Source of the DNA: Allolobophora icterica
Taxonomy: Eukaryota > Annelida > Clitellata > Crassiclitellata > Lumbricidae
DNA length: 64,000 bases
Reading direction: 5' to 3'
Assembly (NCBI GenBank): GCA_963556255.1
Contig: OY744612.1
Coordinates: forward strand, 16,970,874 to 17,034,873
A model generated the notes under the pieces. That model saw only the letters and a program-made list of their open reading frames with translations, had not been told where the DNA came from and searched no databases. The position numbers were made by a program, and so were the translations under genes. Positions 59,575-64,000 of the stretch are shown here, piece after piece (position 1 is the first letter of the stretch; each line of letters starts with the position of its first letter).

Positions 59575-60882
59575 ATGCAATCAGATATTCTAAGATTTAC
59601 CGAAAATACTCTCATAGATGAGGGAATTGAGAAATACGAAGTTCACGACTATGAGCCGGTGTCTGGAACGAATCTAAACACAGCTGGGGATATTCGTATA
59701 AATATCGAGCTTCAAGATTTGTTCAGCCACCCCTCCGAGTCGTACCTGCTTTTCGAGGGTAGACTGACAAAAGCGGATAATACAGCATACGTCAATGCAG
59801 ACGCTGTGGGTTTAGCTAACAATGGACTGATGTATCTCTTCAGCCAGATATCCTATACCCTATCGAGTCAAGAAATAGAAACCGTGTTTAATCCAGGACA
59901 AGCGACAACTATGCTGGGCTTGCTGAAATATCCTAACGACTTCGCTCTCGCGCAAGGACTTAACCAATTATGGACTAAAGACACCGCGGCGACTGCCGTT
60001 ATTGCTGATAACATAGGATTTGCGATAAGACAATCGTATCTCATTCGGAAACCGGATGCAAAGGGCACATTCAGCTTCATAGTGCCTCTGTAGCACATTT
60101 TTGGATTCTGCGAGGACTACGATAAAGTCGTGTACGGTATGAAGCAGACTCTAACGCTCGTTCGCAAATCGGACGACGACGCTATCTTTAGAGCTCGCGG
60201 TGCCGACGATGCGGCTACTTTAGCGGCGAGGGGTAAAGTCGTCTTTAGTAAAATTTCATGGTTTATGCCTCACGTTACTGCGTCTGACATGGAAAGAATG
60301 CAGCTGTATCAAACGATCGAAGCGAAGACAACGGTACCAGTAGCCTATCGAGCCCATTTTTGCGATACTATAACGGTTCCTCAATCTACGACATTTAGCT
60401 GGCGACTTAGCGTAAAGACGGCATCAGAAAAACCTAGGTACATCGTAGTTGGATTTCAAACTAATCGAAGCGGTAATCAACTAGCTAATCCATCAATTTT
60501 CGATCATTGCGATATCAAGAACGTGTACGCGATGTTGAACCAGGACAAATATCCGGCATGCGATTACAATCTATCATTCCCGAATCAACAGTTTTCGAGA
60601 GCTTACAGAGATGCCGCGACTTTTAGCGAAAAGTTCTACGGAATGGACCAGTTGATAACTCAGAGCAACATCACTCCAGCCGACTACAAAGACTTATACC
60701 CGCTTTTCGTTTTGGATGTAAGTAAACAATCGGAAAGGCTAAAGTCATCGGTTGTAGACGTCCAGATCAAGGCTACCTTCAATGCTGCGGTCCCAGCTGG
60801 AACTGAAGCTTACGCACTCGTCATTTCGGATAAATTGCTAAAATTCCAATCAGATGGTCAGAAGATGAACGTAGTATATTAA
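59575..60882 (+). pseudogene. Major capsid protein (double jelly-roll), interrupted by one in-frame stop
   Basis: The main shell protein of the virion. The open frame starts at the ATG at 59575 (after ACCGTATTAAAAC) with YEVHDYEPVSGTNLNTAG and includes IELQDLFSHPSESYLLFEG. A TAG at 60091-60093 interrupts it, but the same frame stays open and conserved-looking afterwards (TLTLVRKSDDDAIFRA, YLVIS-like strands, SERLKSSVVDVQIKATFNA) to the stop at 60880-60882, 435 codons in all. Size, beta-rich character and location match Polinton/adintovirus capsid proteins. With only one nonsense codon, the inactivation looks recent. Confidence 0.88.
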
Positions 60883-60912
60883 AGAAACTATTTTTTCTAA
60901 TATAAAAAGAAC

Positions 60913-61506
60913 ATGAAACTCTTACAACTGAAATCGTTAATGAAGGAACACGGAATAAAGTCGAGGTATATGAACAAACCCGAACTGCTAAGAATACTCG
61001 TTGAGAAGGGTATCTTACCGGAATCGGAATTGCCCGAACCAGCGAAGGAGAAAAGACAAGTATTACCTAAGCACGAGTATTTAAAAACTATCAGAAATAA
61101 TCCTATAAGCGTTGAAATCCGAGACAACCACACTAACATAGTCTTCGCCTTCCAATCGTTGTATAAGGCGAGTATGGCTTTTAAAATCTGTATCCCCACG
61201 CTGAAGGCTTATAACGGAAAAGTATGGAGAGAAAGATACGCAATTACAGTGCACGAGAGTAGCAGTAGTGAGGAAAGTAGTAGTGAGGAGGAGAGTACCG
61301 CTATTGAGGAGAGCAGCGAGGAGAGTAGCACCAGTGACGAGAGTACCGCTATTGAGGAGAGTAGCAGTAGTGAGGAGAGTAGCGTCAGTGAGGAGAGCAG
61401 CGTCAGTGAGGAGAGCAGCGTCAGTGAGGAGAGCAGCGTCAGTGAGGAGAGCAGCGTCAGTGAGGAGAGCAGCAGTAGTGAAGAGAGTAGTGAGGAGAAG
61501 ATCTAA
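60913..61506 (+). CDS. SAP-domain protein with Ser/Glu repeat tail (197 aa)
   Basis: Residues 1-35 (LLQLKSLMKEHGIKSRYMNK, then LLRILVEKG) fit a SAP helix-extension-helix DNA-binding motif. The middle (about 65-118) has a small conserved domain with AFQSLYKASMAFK and TLKAYNGKVWRERY. The last 75 residues are almost only Ser and Glu with Val and Thr, built partly from an 18-bp tandem repeat (SSVSEE units, about 61379-61468). The acidic tail may bind basic partners. DNA or nucleoprotein binding is inferred. The start ATG lies 13 bases after a TATAAAAAG stretch. Confidence 0.75.
   Translation: MKLLQLKSLMKEHGIKSRYMNKPELLRILVEKGILPESELPEPAKEKRQVLPKHEYLKTIRNNPISVEIRDNHTNIVFAFQSLYKASMAFKICIPTLKAYNGKVWRERYAITVHESSSSEESSSEEESTAIEESSEESSTSDESTAIEESSSSEESSVSEESSVSEESSVSEESSVSEESSVSEESSSSEESSEEKI
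61379..61468 (+). repeat. 18-bp coding minisatellite (SSVSEE units)
   Basis: About five copies of AGCGTCAGTGAGGAGAGC inside the SAP-protein gene. Copy number may vary between element copies. Confidence 0.85.
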
Positions 61507-61538
61507 TTAATTTCGAGGAGAGTACCGGTTAGTTATAA

Positions 61539-61575
61539 GAATTTAAATAGATTTGGATAAGTTCTATTTAAATTC
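61539..61575. terminator. Hairpin between convergent virion genes
   Basis: GAATTTAAATAGA (61539-61551) and TCTATTTAAATTC (61563-61575) are exact inverse complements with an 11-base loop. The hairpin sits in the 117-base gap between the ends of the SAP-protein gene (plus) and the fibre-like gene (minus), the place for a two-way transcription end. It also offers AT-rich ends on both strands that could serve as polyadenylation signals. Confidence 0.55.
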
Positions 61576-61623
61576 TACGTATGACCTGAATTCCATTGTT
61601 AGGCCAGTCATCCTCTCGTATCG

Positions 61624-62652
61624 TTAAGGTCGCAAGAATGCCGCTGAAAAGTCTCTGCCTAATATGTTAGTAGCGATGGTCGAATAAACAAATATCTCGA
61701 GGTAATCGGTACCGATTAGAAAAACTATGGTACTACCGGTTGAATTGTTATACGAACCTCCCGTACCCCCACCACCCGCAATTTGCATGTGCGACACCCC
61801 GTTCTTATAGAGGAAGACGTTACCGTGAGCGGTATTACTAACGTCGCAAAATTCTATGTACGTCGAAACGATATAGTATCCAGCTTTACCAGGAGTGAAA
61901 CGAGTCAGTTCCGCACTGCTGACGTTCTCGGTGTGGAATCTTACACTATCGAAAATAACTAGCGTATATTCTCTAGGATCGATAGCTTGTCTAGTGGTAG
62001 TGTAAGCGCTAACCACGGGTCCGACTGCAGTCGTATCAACATATTTTTTGGTCGCTGCATCACCATCACCGCTGGGATCGCGAAGGCCCGTAATGTGAGC
62101 ACCATGCATAAAGATGGGCTTATACACATTTATTTTAGACGGAGGTTTGCCATCCATTGACTTAACCATCTCTAAGACGGGTTCATCATTTATTCTAAAA
62201 CGAAATCCATCCGTCGATTGCGATGTAATTGGTTGGTTTAATCGACCTTCTATTTTATTCGTTGTATTTCCTAACAATATATTAAAAACTTTATTTCCAA
62301 CCAGATCCTTACATCCCATCGTCCGCGCGGGCTCCCTACCGATGCTTAAGAATAAGTTGCCAGTCATGGTATCGCCGGTTTTAGACACTTTCGAAACAGT
62401 TCGTTCATCGTCGCGATTCGTTATCAAATCTATGGCTTGTCCCCGATTTAGAGCCTCATCCATTCCCGCTTCCGAAGTGTTCGTTGTAGGTAACCCTTTT
62501 ATCGCGTGACCGTCCATTTTTAGATTTCCCGTGAAGGCGTTCGTTCCATCTAACCTAACAAAAGTATTATTTACCTGAGTCAGCGTAACGCCTCCAGTCA
62601 CTATTCTTTCAACTGACGCAGCAGCAGTTCGTCCGAATTTATCAACAGGCAT
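61624..62652 (-). CDS. Fibre-like protein with tail-fibre-type shaft and C1q-like head (342 aa)
   Basis: Probable host-attachment spike. The N-terminal 200 residues carry shaft motifs seen in phage tail fibres: NAFTGNLKMDGHAIKGLP, KTGDTMTGNLFL, and ITGLRDPSGDGDAATKKYVD. The C-terminal 125 residues resemble a C1q/TNF-type jelly roll: FTPGKAGYYIVSTYIEF, VFLYKNG, a Gly-rich loop, STIVFLIGTDYLEIFVYS, ending FSAAFLRP. The ATG at 62652 follows TATACAAAAC. The frame is intact. It is placed between the SAP gene and the protease, read toward the capsid block. Receptor binding is inferred from architecture. Confidence 0.75.
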   Translation of the reverse strand: MPVDKFGRTAAASVERIVTGGVTLTQVNNTFVRLDGTNAFTGNLKMDGHAIKGLPTTNTSEAGMDEALNRGQAIDLITNRDDERTVSKVSKTGDTMTGNLFLSIGREPARTMGCKDLVGNKVFNILLGNTTNKIEGRLNQPITSQSTDGFRFRINDEPVLEMVKSMDGKPPSKINVYKPIFMHGAHITGLRDPSGDGDAATKKYVDTTAVGPVVSAYTTTRQAIDPREYTLVIFDSVRFHTENVSSAELTRFTPGKAGYYIVSTYIEFCDVSNTAHGNVFLYKNGVSHMQIAGGGGTGGSYNNSTGSTIVFLIGTDYLEIFVYSTIATNILGRDFSAAFLRP

Positions 62653-62676
62653 GTTTTGTATACACGATATAATTAT

Positions 62677-63102
62677 TTAACATAATTCGTTTATAACTCC
62701 TTGAAATTTACAACCATCGTTGATCGTTTTCTTCAACACGTACAGACATAAATGACCGCAAAACACTTGACCGTCTTTTTGTATTCGCTCGCTGTTGTAA
62801 AGCAGCGGTCTTTGTAGATAGTTTATTAATTCCGTAGGGGGAGGTAGTCCATAGCTGTCGAAATATATTTTCTCGTTACCGTTCTTTAAAAAACTGACCC
62901 AATGGTTGCCTACCCCATTAGAATCGTCTAGGTTTAATATTCCACACTCATTCCGGCTAGGTTTCTTCGGCAGGGTGTCTCGCATAAAAACTCCTCTAAA
63001 ATTCGGAATATTTAGTTTCTTCGCAGCCTCCAATAATTCAAAATTCGTTAACGGATGATTTGGAAGAACTACGCCTTCGACATCGATTTGTTTAACGCTC
63101 AT
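62677..63102 (-). CDS. Adenain-type cysteine protease (141 aa)
   Basis: Virion maturation protease of the adenovirus (C5) type. His67 lies in GNHWVSFL, the acidic residue Asp82 in IYFDSYG, Gln112 and Cys115 in GQVFCGHLC, matching the His-Glu/Asp-Gln-Cys order of adenain. It is shorter than adenovirus protease, as is normal for Polintons. The frame is intact. Its ATG (63100-63102) is one base after the polymerase stop codon, within TATAAAATG. Likely substrates are the small virion proteins with GG motifs in the rightward block. Confidence 0.9.
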   Translation of the reverse strand: MSVKQIDVEGVVLPNHPLTNFELLEAAKKLNIPNFRGVFMRDTLPKKPSRNECGILNLDDSNGVGNHWVSFLKNGNEKIYFDSYGLPPPTELINYLQRPLLYNSERIQKDGQVFCGHLCLYVLKKTINDGCKFQGVINELC

Positions 63103-63110
63103 TTTATATT
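63100..63110 (-). promoter_or_regulatory. TATAAAATG start signal of the protease gene, overlapping the polymerase stop
   Basis: On the minus strand AATATAAAATG contains the polymerase stop TAA (63104-63106), then one A, then the protease ATG. Confidence 0.6.
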
Positions 63111-64000
63111 AGAGAATAATGACCATATGCTAAAGTATGGACACCGTCTTGCTGAATCACTCGTTTATCATCGTCGGCTGAGAGAGCCACCTTGTTGACT
63201 TCTTCGGTGTAGATTTCGTGAAGGTGGGATCGAATGACATTCATCTTTCTCAATTGTTCTCGTTTGGTGAACAAGCAGTCTCTATAATCTTCGTGAGTGA
63301 TAGATTTCTTGACGACGTTCTTCTTAACACCTTTACACTTCTTATGATCTTCTCCAGCCATCTTGTACGAATACAACTTCGACCTCAAACCAACGAATTC
63401 TTCGATCTGTTTTCCCGCTGCCTCGTCTTTGAACATACCTATAACCTTTTTATTAATACCAGTTTCTATACCGGATGGATGGTCCTTAGGATAGTCGCTA
63501 GTGTCGAACCTGCTTCTAATGTCAGGCGCTATATCGGCGTAGAAGTCTTCGGTCTTAATTTCATAAGCTAGAGAATCCGTATCGGTGAATAAAAGCTTAG
63601 CCCTGTCTCCGTATTTAGTCTTAATGTAATTATAGTGGAAATGGTACATAATCGTCTTGCTTAAGTCTAAAATACACATACCGAGATATATAGGTTTGTT
63701 GTAATATAGTTTCGTGCGTTTCATATGAATGGCGATTAGGTTTTCATCAAAAATAGTTCGAGTGTCGTAGCTCGTTTTCGCCGCTAGTTTTATAGCTTGC
63801 TTCTCGCTGGAAACTAGTTTTATGTCTACTCGAGATTCTATATTTTCACACGTCTTCCCAAACACACTATTATTCATTAGTTTGAAAAAGTCTTTCTCGA
63901 AATCGTTGGTGGCTCTAGTCCTCAGGCTGGTATTTAGATCGATATAGGTTTTCAACCAGACACTTTCTTCAAACTTAATTCCACGATGAATTTTGGTTAT
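63104..64000 (-). CDS. Protein-primed family B DNA polymerase, C-terminal part (cut by window end)
   Basis: Replicates the element DNA. The visible 298 codons include polymerase motif B (FFKLMNNSVFGKT) and motif C (LLFTDTDSLAYE), then thumb sequence with YSYKMAGEDHKKCKGV, and end HTLAYGHYSLI. The Asp pair in DTDS is intact. The frame is open to the window edge, so the exonuclease and TPR regions and the start lie outside. Motifs fit Polinton PolB. No break is seen in the visible part. Confidence 0.92.
   Translation of the reverse strand: MTKIHRGIKFEESVWLKTYIDLNTSLRTRATNDFEKDFFKLMNNSVFGKTCENIESRVDIKLVSSEKQAIKLAAKTSYDTRTIFDENLIAIHMKRTKLYYNKPIYLGMCILDLSKTIMYHFHYNYIKTKYGDRAKLLFTDTDSLAYEIKTEDFYADIAPDIRSRFDTSDYPKDHPSGIETGINKKVIGMFKDEAAGKQIEEFVGLRSKLYSYKMAGEDHKKCKGVKKNVVKKSITHEDYRDCLFTKREQLRKMNVIRSHLHEIYTEEVNKVALSADDDKRVIQQDGVHTLAYGHYSLI

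Larger units (their letters stand above)
52529..64000. mobile_element. Maverick/Polinton (adintovirus-like) element, left part; right end outside the window
   Basis: Holds the Polinton hallmark set: retroviral-type integrase, FtsK/A32-like ATPase, adenain-type protease, double-jelly-roll capsid protein, penton-like protein and protein-primed DNA polymerase B. The left end is inferred at about 52529, where LINE homology stops and AGTAGATAGG begins; Polinton ends start with AG. The 6 bases before it (AACAGG) would be the target duplication, which needs the right end to confirm. 52529-52720 carries no gene and should be the left terminal repeat. Gene spacing is tight, often 1 to 60 bases. Confidence 0.9.

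Overview
The window is metazoan nuclear DNA dominated by repeats: long di-, tri- and tetranucleotide microsatellites, tRNA-headed SINEs, CR1/L2-type LINE fragments, hAT, mariner, pogo-like and Helitron-like remnants, one intact-looking LTR retrotransposon, and a large virus-like Maverick/Polinton element that runs off the right edge. The mix suggests a marine invertebrate (deuterostome or lophotrochozoan), but the species cannot be fixed from sequence alone. No rRNA, functional tRNA or CRISPR array was found.

Layout. 1-2.9 kb: the last visible exon of a RIG-I/Dicer-type helicase, the only host-like gene. 2.9-5.5 kb: a degenerate TTACC repeat with two inverted SINE-like copies, then a hAT transposon (4055-5481) with perfect 8-bp target duplications and a dead transposase. 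6.2-6.7 kb: GAT/AT microsatellite. 7.36-12.55 kb: a 5.2-kb minisatellite with 30-bp units, open in all six frames, with higher-order repeats; its 3' flank recurs unexpanded at 16.4 kb. 12.9-26 kb: Helitron-like end, microsatellites, a 189-bp inverted repeat, a polypyrimidine tract, small MITEs, a long-TIR mariner (22104-23295) and a CR1 fragment split by a nested insertion. 26238-32672: a Ty3/gypsy element with integrase upstream of reverse transcriptase (Gmr1-like order), with LTRs that read as identical, inserted in an ATGT microsatellite. 33-52.5 kb: more CR1 fragments, SINEs, MITEs and microsatellites, no host gene recognised.

52529-64000: the left part of a Maverick/Polinton (adintovirus-like) element that interrupts a CR1 reverse-transcriptase fragment. 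Leftward genes: a conserved hypothetical protein, integrase with chromodomain, zinc-ribbon/phospholipase A2 protein. Rightward genes: packaging ATPase, penton-like minor capsid protein, several small virion-type proteins, a dUTPase-fold-like protein, major capsid protein, SAP-domain protein. Leftward again: a fibre-like protein with C1q-like head, adenain-type protease, and protein-primed DNA polymerase B (cut by the window end). Together these form a virion and self-synthesising transposon module. At least three genes are broken (stop in the capsid gene, frameshifts in two others), so this copy looks recently inactivated. Two features stand out: a recurrent TAAAATG signal at gene starts, and an integrase frame with no ATG lying -1 to the phospholipase frame directly at a U UUA AAA heptamer, which could be a programmed frameshift or simply an indel.
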